From positions 1 to 15,550 of the forward strand of contig JAGGTX010000189.1 in assembly GCA_021163525.1 (NCBI GenBank): 15,550 nucleotides of DNA, in the 5' to 3' direction. Origin of the DNA: Caldifarciminota bacterium (GTDB lineage: Bacteria > Hydrothermota > UBA3072 > B12-G15). Made by a program: the position numbers and the translations under genes. Shown here piece after piece: positions 6,667-14,541 of this stretch (the stretch's first letter is position 1; every line of letters begins with the position of its first letter). Below the pieces are notes generated by a model. It was not told where the DNA came from and ran no database searches. It saw only the letters and a program-made list of their open reading frames with translations.

Positions 6667-7974
6667 ATGGAAAACTTGAAGGGTTTGATAGATAGATTAA
6701 ACATAGGGCTTATCCAATATACAGAGGAAGAAATTAAACCTTTGAATGAGGAGGCCAGAAAAATTCTTGGGGTGTTAAAAAAAGAGGAAATAGAGAAGGT
6801 CAGGAAGGGTGATATTAAATTGATTGATGTATTTATTGATGGCAAAAGGGTTAGATACAGGGTAGAAGCCTTAATGGATGGAGATAACCCGATATTTGTT
6901 TTCCACCCGGAACCTGAAATTTGTATAAATTACTCCCATTACAAGTTTTCCCGAATAGTGGAGATGATTGAGGTGATAGCAGGTATATCGCACAGGATAA
7001 ACAATCCACTCCAGGCTGTAATGGGGTTTTCTGAACTATTGAAAGAAAGAACAAATGATAGGGAGTTGCTTGAATATGCAGAACGCATAATTTCTTCAGC
7101 AATGAGGATAAAAGGAATTATCAGCCAGTTTTATGCCTATACAAATATTTTGAAAAATTACGAGGAAAAGAAAACGATTAGAATATCCACAGTTCTTGAG
7201 GACTCTTTACTTCTTTTGAAATCCCATCCATACTATTCTAAGGTAGATGTTGCATATGTGATTGAAAGGGATTTCACAATCAGTGCCTCACCAGAGATGA
7301 TAAGGGAGGCATTTTTCAGATTACTTGAAAACGCAATTGAGTTTGCTTATTCAAGTGGAACAGATGGATGGGTAAGAATTACAGTGGATAGGGGAGAAAA
7401 TGGGGGCATGGTTCTTATTGAAAACTCAGGTTCTCCAATTGATGAATCAAAAGTTGTTCAGATTTTTGAACACTTCTATACCACGGACGGTGATAAACTT
7501 GGACTCGGGCTTGGTATTGCAAAGAGGCTCATCGCATGGAGCAATGGGTCAGTTGCTTATAAAGCGGATACAAATCACCCTGCTTTTCTCGTTGAATTCC
7601 CTGTTACAGAAGTAGAGAATATTGCAGAAATACTCGTGGTTGATGATGAAGTAGAAAATGTCAGGTTGCTGGAGAAGGCACTATCCCGTATGGGTTATAA
7701 TGTGGATTGTGCATATACCGGGAAAGAAGCACTGGACAAGATTGCGTCTAAGATGTACAATGTGATAATACTTGATATGATTTTGCCGGATATGTCAGGA
7801 TACAGGGTGTTTCTTCAAATGGATGATGAACAGAAGAAAAGGGTTATTGTTTTAACAGGTGATTCAATGCATCCCGAATTAAGGGAATTAAAAAAACAGG
7901 GAGTGAGGGTATTATTGAAGCCCATTTCAATAGAATCCTTGAAAAGGGAAATGGTTGAATATCTTTTAACTTGA
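6667..7974 (+). CDS. Hybrid histidine kinase with C-terminal receiver
   Basis: This is a 435-residue soluble hybrid kinase. A short N-terminal PAS-like region (about 5-80) precedes a HisKA-type hairpin with His109 in GISHRINNPLQAVMGF, an ATPase domain (about 175-313) and a complete receiver (about 320-433). The receiver has Asp326-Asp327, phospho-acceptor Asp370, Thr397 and Lys418. The residue after His109 is Arg rather than Glu/Asp, reminiscent of the HR pair of HisKA_2/HWE kinases, although the NNPL context is HisKA-like. The N-box Asn222 (LLENAIEF) and the G2 lid (KLGLGLGIAKRL) are intact. G1 reads IENSGSPID, with Asn253 aligned to the usual Asp. It may still bind ATP, but activity is less certain than for the membrane kinase. 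ATG at 6667 follows GGAGG six bases upstream. It is the last gene of the signalling operon, and the next promoter overlaps its stop codon. Confidence 0.5.
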   Translation: MENLKGLIDRLNIGLIQYTEEEIKPLNEEARKILGVLKKEEIEKVRKGDIKLIDVFIDGKRVRYRVEALMDGDNPIFVFHPEPEICINYSHYKFSRIVEMIEVIAGISHRINNPLQAVMGFSELLKERTNDRELLEYAERIISSAMRIKGIISQFYAYTNILKNYEEKKTIRISTVLEDSLLLLKSHPYYSKVDVAYVIERDFTISASPEMIREAFFRLLENAIEFAYSSGTDGWVRITVDRGENGGMVLIENSGSPIDESKVVQIFEHFYTTDGDKLGLGLGIAKRLIAWSNGSVAYKADTNHPAFLVEFPVTEVENIAEILVVDDEVENVRLLEKALSRMGYNVDCAYTGKEALDKIASKMYNVIILDMILPDMSGYRVFLQMDDEQKKRVIVLTGDSMHPELRELKKQGVRVLLKPISIESLKREMVEYLLT

Positions 7975-7998
7975 CTATAATAGAATCTTGTATATACT
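7971..7998 (+). promoter_or_regulatory. Sigma-70-type promoter for the helical-repeat operon
   Basis: TTGACT (7971-7976) and TATACT (7993-7998) are spaced by 16 bp. The -35 box includes the TGA stop of the hybrid kinase gene. The ATG of the next gene begins at 8005, six bases after the -10 box, which is about where transcription should start. That predicts a leaderless transcript, and no Shine-Dalgarno lies before this ATG. A second TATAAT at 7976-7981 has no good -35 partner. Confidence 0.5.
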
Positions 7999-8004
7999 CA
8001 AACT

Positions 8005-11000
8005 ATGTTTGGTTTTGGTGGAAAAGAGAAGGTAATTGACAAGGCCAGAAGACTTGTTATATCAGGGAAAACTGAAAAGGCGCTTGAGGTCTTACAGGGT
8101 GCTTTAACAGGCGATGAATCAGACCTTTCCCTGATACTTGAAATTATGCATCTTTACAGTTCAATGGGACATTTTAAAGAGGTTATTATCTGGGCGAAGA
8201 AGGGAGAGGGAATATCAAGGGAGACAAAAGAGCATATCATAAAAGAGGTTGAAGACCTTTACTATGGTTCCAATAAGCCTCGTGAACTTGCAGAGTATCT
8301 TGTAGAGAAGAGAACAGAGGCAAGGGATTTTGAGAGGGTCTGGGAGATTATTGAAAGTATAGACAGGGAACACCTGGCTGATATTATACAGAAGGAGAAT
8401 GCCATCCTTTCAAATATCAGGGAAAAAGAGAAACTTTCACCAAGGGATAGAATGCACTTTTACATGACAGGTTTGTGTTATGAACCACTGGATACAAAAA
8501 AGAGTATGGAAATATTTATGGAGTTGTTACAAAAAGCACCAGAAGAAGAGGATACAATCTACAATGAAATTGAGAGGATTAACAGAAATCTCTTTGGTGA
8601 CCCTTACATAATGATAACACTTGGAAGACTCTTGATTAAAAGGGGTAACCTTGAGAGGGGCATAGAGCAGTTTAAGAAGGCGACCGAGAGAACTCCCCAA
8701 ATTATACCCTATGCAATAGAGGTACTGGAAGGATTTTCTGAAAATGTTCCTGAAACACTTGACCTTTTAAGTGATTTATATATAAAAACTGGTGATAAGG
8801 AGAAGGCACTCCAGGTGCTTAATAAATTCAGGGGAAAGGCAGCAATTAAGAAGTATGAGGAACTGGTCAGAACCAATCCAGATAGTATTGAGGCATTACA
8901 GAAATTGGCATGTGCCTATCTTGACGAGAAGAGATACGAAGATGCCTTGAAAACCCTTAAGAAGGTTCTTGAATTGAATATAGATGTTTTGAATGTTCAG
9001 GAGATTGAGGGAATTGTTGAGAAGGTTACAGATAATCCTGATGCCCTTTTCATTGCATCCGACATTTTAAGAAAACTGGGAAAACCAAAACTTGCAGTTG
9101 AGGCATTGAAAAAGGCCTTTGCCATTTCTCCCTCCTCTGTTGATGATATTCTTGGTTCTCTGAAGGATGTTCTGAGTGAATACCCTGAATTGGTAGAAGG
9201 GATTGTCTTTAAGGGAGAACTCCTTGCATTCAAGAAAGAGTTTGATAATGCCATAGAAACCATTGAAACGGTTCTTGATGTGCCAGAAGGCATTGAACTC
9301 GCAAAAGAGGTTCTTCTGAAGATTTACAAAAACAACCCGGAGAATTCAAAATCTGCAATACTTGTGAATATAATAAATCTCAAGGCCAATCCAGAACGTT
9401 CAATAGAGAATTTGAATAGAATACTTTCAGAAGAGCCCGGTGCAATCCCTTATTTAATGAAGCAACTTGATACATGGATAAGGATAAAGCCTGATTATAT
9501 CCCGTATGTCCTTAAAGCATATACATCCTTTCCACCAGATGTCTTTCCTCCCTTTGTCCTTCCCTTTGCCATTGCTGAGGCATATGCTCTTAACGGAGAT
9601 TTTGAGAATGCCAGACAATTCTATATAAAGGCTGTTAAGCAGGATCCAAACAGGGCAGGTTTTATTATAAAGGCAATAAGGAATCATCCTGAGTCACAGG
9701 AGAACTTTCTTCTGTTGATTGAACTCCTTATTCTCTTCCGGATGTTCAAGAAGGCAGAGGAGGTGATACGGATAAGCATCAAAAAATTTCCAGATATTAC
9801 AGGGGAACTTGTGACTCTACTTCTGACTTCTGTCGAAAGAGTTGGGAAATCACCAGGTATATACTCAATACTTTTGAATCTCCTGAATGAACACGGATAT
9901 TATGAAGAAGTGATAAAGTATGGAGAAAGGGCTGAGGAAATACTTCCAAGAGGTAAAAGGGGGAATCTATATCTCAATCTTGCCAGTGCCTATGGGAAGA
10001 CTGGTAGGGAACAGGAATTTGTTAAGTATCTTGCACTCGCAGTTGCAGAGGATAGGAATCTTGTGAAGAAGGCCATTGACCTTATAGAATCATTTATGAA
10101 GGAACAGGAGGTAAGTTCAGAAACCTATTTACTTTTGCATTCACTTTACAGAGATGAGAGGGAAATAAGTAAGGCTGCTGATGCCCTTTACATGGCCTAT
10201 GAAAAGAATCCAGGGATTGGTGATGCAATTATTGAGGATTTCAAAAAATTGATTGATATTGCACCAATTGAGGCATCCCTCTATTACAGACTTGGACAGA
10301 TTATGCTCTCCAGGGGCAATGGTAGTAGTCTTGAATTGCTTCAAAAGGCAGTAAGATTTGACCCAGATCTCAGAGAGGCGGTGATTGAATCACTTGAGTC
10401 TGCTGAGGGAACCCCACTTGAAGGGAATGCAATTCTGCTGAAGATAAATTTGCTCAAACAGGAAGGGAGATTGAACGATGTGATGAATGCGCTGATACAG
10501 GTTTATGAAGGTTTCCCTGAAATGAGGCAGAAGGTTGTAAATGAGATAATGGGGCTATTGCCCAAGATTGAGATTACACCTGAAAATTACAGGGACATAC
10601 TGAAGATAATCCTTGAGGAACGCAGAAACAGGGTAATAGTTGAATTTGTAGAAAAACTTGTAAGGAAATATCCAGGGGTAGCAAAGGACATTATGACCCT
10701 TCTTGATGAGTATTTTGGCGAGGAGTATCCAGCACCATTGAGGTTTTTAAGGGCAAAACTTTTGAAGATTTCAGGTAAGAAAGACGAGGTTATCAGGGAA
10801 TTGAGGGTGATATATGAAAAGGCACCTGATTCTGCAGGAACAATCCTTGAGTTGCTTGATGTTGATTCTCCTGAATCTGCAAGGCTTTATGTTGATTGCA
10901 ATATACAGGTTGGTAATTACGACGAGGCATTCAAAGGGCTAACCTTACTTAAGCATGAAGAAAGGGTTTCCTATTTACAGGAACTTATAAGATATTCAGA

Positions 11001-11541
11001 CAGGATTGATTACAGGAAGGAACTGATGAGAATTTATGCTGTAATGGGACACTGGGATAGGGTGTTTGAGATTGGAGAATCCCTTATTGAGCAGGATGAA
11101 AGGGATAGAGCATTTCTTTATCTTGCTGGAAAGGATATTCATGTGGACTATAATGTGTTGCAAAAGGTGAAGGAGGAGATTCTCAGGGAAAGAATCAGGA
11201 ATGCAGAATCTCCGGAGGAAAAATACATAAATGCGCTGAAACTTGGGGATGAAGGATTGATTTCAGAGGTGTTAAAAGAATTACCCGAAGAAAAGAGGAT
11301 TAAGGAGGCTGCCAGGTTTGAGATCAAGAAAGGAAGATTCCTTATGGCATTGAAACTAGTCAATGGTCTTGAAAAGGATACCGATGTTTTGAGAATGATG
11401 GAGGTGTGTGCCTCAAGGCTTGGAATGAAAAGGTTGTTGAGGCAGGTAAGAAGGTTACTTACACAATTGGGCGAGGTTGCCATTAAGGAAGATAGATATA
11501 AAGAGGGCTGGAAAATGATTCATCCTTTACCAGGGAGGTAA
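8005..11541 (+). CDS. Large TPR-like helical-repeat protein, 1178 residues
   Basis: This is a very long all-helical protein, without signal peptide or membrane segment, built of TPR-like hairpins of the form L-x-x-x-G-x-x-x-x-A. Examples are at 256-274 (LYIKTGDKEKALQVL), 526-540 and 917-935. The turn positions recur at about residues 55, 106, 162, 214, 263, 309, 359, 411, 461, 531, 580, 631, 667, 720, 771, 821, 874, 924, 970 and 1015, mostly 45-56 residues apart. Each unit adds a third helix after a Pro (pattern P-x-x-x-x-x-I-I-x-x-I). The N-terminal turn at 21 and the 631-667 step show classic 34-36 spacing. The last 150 residues are helical, charged and less regular. It is probably a cytoplasmic protein-binding scaffold. 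I do not recognise a named family. It leads an operon; the next gene starts 3 bases after its stop. The start lacks a Shine-Dalgarno but begins like other TPR proteins (MFGFGGKEK). Confidence 0.5.
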   Translation: MFGFGGKEKVIDKARRLVISGKTEKALEVLQGALTGDESDLSLILEIMHLYSSMGHFKEVIIWAKKGEGISRETKEHIIKEVEDLYYGSNKPRELAEYLVEKRTEARDFERVWEIIESIDREHLADIIQKENAILSNIREKEKLSPRDRMHFYMTGLCYEPLDTKKSMEIFMELLQKAPEEEDTIYNEIERINRNLFGDPYIMITLGRLLIKRGNLERGIEQFKKATERTPQIIPYAIEVLEGFSENVPETLDLLSDLYIKTGDKEKALQVLNKFRGKAAIKKYEELVRTNPDSIEALQKLACAYLDEKRYEDALKTLKKVLELNIDVLNVQEIEGIVEKVTDNPDALFIASDILRKLGKPKLAVEALKKAFAISPSSVDDILGSLKDVLSEYPELVEGIVFKGELLAFKKEFDNAIETIETVLDVPEGIELAKEVLLKIYKNNPENSKSAILVNIINLKANPERSIENLNRILSEEPGAIPYLMKQLDTWIRIKPDYIPYVLKAYTSFPPDVFPPFVLPFAIAEAYALNGDFENARQFYIKAVKQDPNRAGFIIKAIRNHPESQENFLLLIELLILFRMFKKAEEVIRISIKKFPDITGELVTLLLTSVERVGKSPGIYSILLNLLNEHGYYEEVIKYGERAEEILPRGKRGNLYLNLASAYGKTGREQEFVKYLALAVAEDRNLVKKAIDLIESFMKEQEVSSETYLLLHSLYRDEREISKAADALYMAYEKNPGIGDAIIEDFKKLIDIAPIEASLYYRLGQIMLSRGNGSSLELLQKAVRFDPDLREAVIESLESAEGTPLEGNAILLKINLLKQEGRLNDVMNALIQVYEGFPEMRQKVVNEIMGLLPKIEITPENYRDILKIILEERRNRVIVEFVEKLVRKYPGVAKDIMTLLDEYFGEEYPAPLRFLRAKLLKISGKKDEVIRELRVIYEKAPDSAGTILELLDVDSPESARLYVDCNIQVGNYDEAFKGLTLLKHEERVSYLQELIRYSDRIDYRKELMRIYAVMGHWDRVFEIGESLIEQDERDRAFLYLAGKDIHVDYNVLQKVKEEILRERIRNAESPEEKYINALKLGDEGLISEVLKELPEEKRIKEAARFEIKKGRFLMALKLVNGLEKDTDVLRMMEVCASRLGMKRLLRQVRRLLTQLGEVAIKEDRYKEGWKMIHPLPGR

Positions 11542-11543
11542 AA

Positions 11544-12956
11544 ATGAGTTTCTGTCCATACCTATCAGGAATTGCATTGAAAGAGGAGGAGGTGAAGAGG
11601 GAGGATGGAAGTGTTGAAAAGAAACGCGTTTATGAAATTATTGAGATAGAATGCCAGAAGGAAAAATGTGAGTTTTATAACAGTGAAGAGGGGAAGTGCA
11701 GTCTTCTCTTCCTTGGTGATATACTCCCAATCAAAAAAGCGCTTCAGAACATCAGTATAAATCTTCACGAGGACCTTTACAACATACAGCATGAAACTTC
11801 CGATAGGATATCAGACCTCGGAGAGAGACTGGATAAGATTCCAGAACTTGTGGGAAGTGTTCAGGTTGATTTTGATTCGGTTAACACCAGAATAGATTCA
11901 TTGATTGATGAGAAGATTATCCCTGAAATAAGGGGTTTTGGAAACTCCCTCTCTGATGCGGGGAACAGGTTTGTTGAAGCACTTTCCTCTGTCAGGGAAG
12001 AGGTCATCAATACAATGGACAGGAATAATGGTGAATTAAAGGAAAGGGTGGTTGAAAAGATAGATGCCATCCGTGAAAGTATAAGGGCATTTGAGGAGGT
12101 TATAGGAGAGATCCCTGAAAAAATCGGAAAGCCAATGAACGAATTGAAAGAAAGTGTAAGCCCCTTCTTAGAGTCCCTTGATGCTGATATGAAAAAGGTG
12201 TTAGAACTCTTTGATGTTGTTATGAAAAAGATTACAGAGGCATCAGGTGAGGTAACTTCCAGGGTGGAGACACTGAATGATGGCATTAACAGGATGGATG
12301 ATAATCTCAGGTCTTCCCTTGAAACCTCTTCAAACTCTCTGAGAGAAGGACTTGAGGGGATTGGAGCAGGATTCAGGGAATTTTCCACCCAACTTGAGAG
12401 CATGGCAGCAAAGATGGAGGAGTTCTCTGTGAGGGCCTCTGAATACCTTCAGGAGTTGAGGGAAAAGTTGAAAAAAATGGAAGACAAAGATAGAATGAAT
12501 CAGGGGATGAGGTTGAATGATGAAGGAGTGCTTGATTTTTATGCAGGGGACATTCCATCAGCAATTGAGAAGTTCAGGAAGGCCATTGAACTTGCAGGGA
12601 GAAAGAGGGAAATATTGATAAACCTTGCAATGGCACTCTCAAAGAGTGGAGAGAACGAAGAGGCAAGGGAGATACTTGAAGAGATACTGAATGAGAACCC
12701 TGATGATGTTGAGGCAATCCTATCAATGGGTGTTATCAGTTTTAATAGAGGTGAGGAAGAGGAAGCACTGGCACTCATGGAGAAGGCGAGGAATGTGGAG
12801 GAGAACCCACTGGTGATTGCAAACCTTGGTTTTGTTTATGAAAAGATGGGCAATATTGACAGAGCCCTTGAGATGTGGGAAAAGGCACTATCAATGGATA
12901 GTTCCCTTATAGAGGTTGAAGAGGCAATAAATAGATACAAAGAGAGGAGGATATAA
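11544..12956 (+). CDS. Cys-cluster, long coiled-coil and C-terminal TPR protein
   Basis: This is a 470-residue soluble protein with three parts. The N-terminus has four cysteines, Cys4 (MSFCPYLSG), Cys37, Cys42 and Cys52 (ECQKEKCEFY, then GKCSLL), arranged as a small metal-binding knot; zinc or Fe-S is possible. Residues about 60-318 form a long amphipathic helical region rich in Glu, Ser and Arg, with regularly spaced hydrophobics, so it should be an extended coiled coil. Residues about 320-465 hold roughly four TPR units, for example GDIPSAIEKFRKAIEL at 335-350 and GNIDRALEMWEKALSMD at 436-452. It starts at ATG 11544 with GGGAGG just before, directly after the large repeat protein, so the two are co-translated. 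The Cys-cluster plus coiled coil plus TPR layout suggests a structural or adaptor protein that oligomerises through the coil. I do not recognise a named family and propose no enzymatic function. Confidence 0.5.
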   Translation: MSFCPYLSGIALKEEEVKREDGSVEKKRVYEIIEIECQKEKCEFYNSEEGKCSLLFLGDILPIKKALQNISINLHEDLYNIQHETSDRISDLGERLDKIPELVGSVQVDFDSVNTRIDSLIDEKIIPEIRGFGNSLSDAGNRFVEALSSVREEVINTMDRNNGELKERVVEKIDAIRESIRAFEEVIGEIPEKIGKPMNELKESVSPFLESLDADMKKVLELFDVVMKKITEASGEVTSRVETLNDGINRMDDNLRSSLETSSNSLREGLEGIGAGFREFSTQLESMAAKMEEFSVRASEYLQELREKLKKMEDKDRMNQGMRLNDEGVLDFYAGDIPSAIEKFRKAIELAGRKREILINLAMALSKSGENEEAREILEEILNENPDDVEAILSMGVISFNRGEEEEALALMEKARNVEENPLVIANLGFVYEKMGNIDRALEMWEKALSMDSSLIEVEEAINRYKERRI

Positions 12957-13180
12957 TGGAGGCAAAATCCCCCTTTGAGGAAATCTTTTCTTCAAAAGAT
13001 GAGAAAAAAAAGGAGAAGAAGGAAGAGGACCTTCTTGATTTTAACGCATCTGAAAGTGGTGAACCTGTGCCCCTTGATACAGGTGATAGGTATTTGAATT
13101 TGATTCTTGAACTCCTTAAAAATAAATATTTCTTTGAGGCGATAGAAGTAATAAAGGAAATGGCAGGTGAAAAGGTATAG
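12956..13180 (+). CDS. Small charged protein with TPR-like C-terminal hairpin
   Basis: This is a 74-residue hypothetical protein. The first half is very hydrophilic with a Lys/Glu run (about 12-24) and is probably disordered. The second half is helical (YLNLILELLKNKYFFEAIEV at 46-65), with the L-x-x-L...Y-x-x-A-I spacing of one TPR hairpin. Its ATG overlaps the TAA of the preceding gene by one base (TAATG) and follows GAGGAGG. Its end overlaps the phosphoesterase gene by 14 bp. This tight packing supports a real gene translated with its neighbours. It may cap or extend the repeat proteins made upstream; that is inference. Confidence 0.5.
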   Translation: MEAKSPFEEIFSSKDEKKKEKKEEDLLDFNASESGEPVPLDTGDRYLNLILELLKNKYFFEAIEVIKEMAGEKV

Positions 13181-13883
13181 AAGGGTTCTTCTTGTATCTG
13201 ATACCCATTTTTCTCTAAGGAACTCCAAAGGGTCTCAGGAAGAACTGGGTTCCTTTGTAAAGAAACAGATAAAATCCTGTGATGCCCTTTTCCTTCTTGG
13301 AGACATCTTTGACTTCTACCATGAATACAACCATGTGATACCAAAGGCATTTTTTTCCATGTATGTACTGTTCAGGGATTTAAAGGATATGGGTAAGGAT
13401 GTTCATTACTGGACAGGAAACCACGATTTCTGGCATGGTGATTTCCTGAAATCCGTAGGTGTGGTTGTTCACAGGAAAGAGGAAATGTTTAACCTTGGTG
13501 GGGTGAATTATCTATTTGCTCATGGTGATGATATAGGCAGGTTTAATCCTGTTAATTTTATTATAAAGAATGATATAAACAGATTTCTCTTCAGGCACAT
13601 TCATCCAGATATAGGGTTTGAGATTGCAAGGGTTGTTTCAAGATTAAGCAGAATCTCTTCCAGCAGAAAAAAACCCAGGATAAAGAAGTATATTGATTTT
13701 GCACGGAGTAAGTTCAGAGCAGGTGCGGATGTGGTTGTAATCGGGCATATACACGAACAGTACACTTTTAAGGTGGGAGAGAAACTGTTTATTGTTCTTG
13801 GAGACTGGATGATACATAGATACTACGGCCTTATTGAGGATGGGAGAATTTCTCTGAGGCGATGGAACCAGCTACCTGAGTGA
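13167..13883 (+). CDS. lpxH: LpxH-like metallophosphoesterase (UDP-2,3-diacylglucosamine diphosphatase family)
   Basis: This is a 238-residue calcineurin-type phosphoesterase. The dinuclear metal ligands are all visible: SDTHF (Asp12, His14), GDIFDF (Asp46, Asp49), GNHDFW (Asn85, His86), FAHGDD (His119) and GHIHEQ (His194, His196). The inserted segment with HIHPDIG (144-150) and SRLSR (158-162) and the ending VLGDWMIHRYYGL match the LpxH-like proteins I know best from Bacteroidetes. Those are annotated as cleaving UDP-2,3-diacylglucosamine to lipid X in lipid A synthesis. Proteobacterial LpxH has GNRD where this has GNHD, so substrate assignment is less certain than the fold. The start is GTG at 13167 after AAAGGA, inside the 74-residue gene. 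The 3' end overlaps RecO's gene by 61 bp on the opposite strand. Co-transcription with the TPR genes hints at an envelope connection, but that is weak. Confidence 0.5.
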   Translation: MKRYRRVLLVSDTHFSLRNSKGSQEELGSFVKKQIKSCDALFLLGDIFDFYHEYNHVIPKAFFSMYVLFRDLKDMGKDVHYWTGNHDFWHGDFLKSVGVVVHRKEEMFNLGGVNYLFAHGDDIGRFNPVNFIIKNDINRFLFRHIHPDIGFEIARVVSRLSRISSSRKKPRIKKYIDFARSKFRAGADVVVIGHIHEQYTFKVGEKLFIVLGDWMIHRYYGLIEDGRISLRRWNQLPE

Positions 13884-14539
13884 AACTCTCCATATTCAAT
13901 TATCACATTCATCATATCCCTGAATCCTTTCTCGTTTGTATCATTCATTTCGGGCAAATGCCCCCTGACTATGAATTTTAATAGATTGAACCATTCACCA
14001 AGGGGAAGGTCGTTCTGGGTACAATGCCTTCTGCACATCGTTCCACCAGCCATTGTGCTGAAGCATGAGACACTTTTTTCACCACACACATGGCACCTAA
14101 AAAGATTGGGATAGATTCCTTCTATTTTGAAGAACTTCATGAAGAAGTATGGAAGGATTTCAATCCTTCCCTCTGTGTCCAGTCTCTTTAATATCTCCTG
14201 TGCAAGGATAAAAATTTTTTCCTCTGGTGGACTATGTTCAAGCACCCAGAGAATGGAATACATGCCCTCCATAAGGGTTATGTTTTCGCGGATTTCAGGA
14301 TATGTTTCTATGGGTTCTACTTCTTTAAGCACCCCCATTTCAGCAGAATGGCCCCTGTAGTAAACAAATGAAACAAGGAAACCCGATTCAATTTTTCCTC
14401 TAAACGGGCTTTTTTGCCTTCTTCCTCCCTTTGCAAGGAAAGAGGATAGACCCCTTTTTTCTGTGTAAATCATGGAGATAAGGCTTGTATCACTGAATGG
14501 AGTGTTCTTTATTATTATTCCCCTGTCTGTGTCCTGCAC
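13823..14539 (-). CDS. recO: DNA repair protein RecO
   Basis: This is a 238-residue RecO-type recombination mediator, which works with RecR (and RecF) to load RecA on SSB-coated single-stranded DNA. The N-terminal OB-fold (about 1-80) has the typical opening GIIIKNTPFSDTSLI and the basic AKGGRRQKSPFRG (36-48). A helical domain follows, then the zinc motif with Cys149, Cys152, Cys169 and Cys173 (CHVC ... CRRHC). Length is normal for the family. The start is GTG at 14539, two bases after the stop of the YitT-family gene, with AAGGG upstream. A 61-bp antisense overlap with the LpxH-like gene covers its last 20 codons. It is in an apparent minus-strand operon with YitT and the CNNM-type gene. Confidence 0.5.
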   Translation of the reverse strand: MQDTDRGIIIKNTPFSDTSLISMIYTEKRGLSSFLAKGGRRQKSPFRGKIESGFLVSFVYYRGHSAEMGVLKEVEPIETYPEIRENITLMEGMYSILWVLEHSPPEEKIFILAQEILKRLDTEGRIEILPYFFMKFFKIEGIYPNLFRCHVCGEKSVSCFSTMAGGTMCRRHCTQNDLPLGEWFNLLKFIVRGHLPEMNDTNEKGFRDMMNVIIEYGEFHSGSWFHRLREILPSSIRP

Positions 14540-14541
14540 AC

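Noticed and set aside
8005..11541. Repetitive large gene as a tandem DNA repeat or a recent duplication array
   Set aside because: The periodicity is only at the protein pattern level; neighbouring units differ widely in DNA sequence, so this is an old repeat fold.
11861..12403. Minus-strand open frame of 180 codons over the coiled-coil protein
   Set aside because: Its Ser-rich translation mirrors the Glu/Arg-rich coiled coil on the other strand; there is no motif and it is fully contained in a supported gene.
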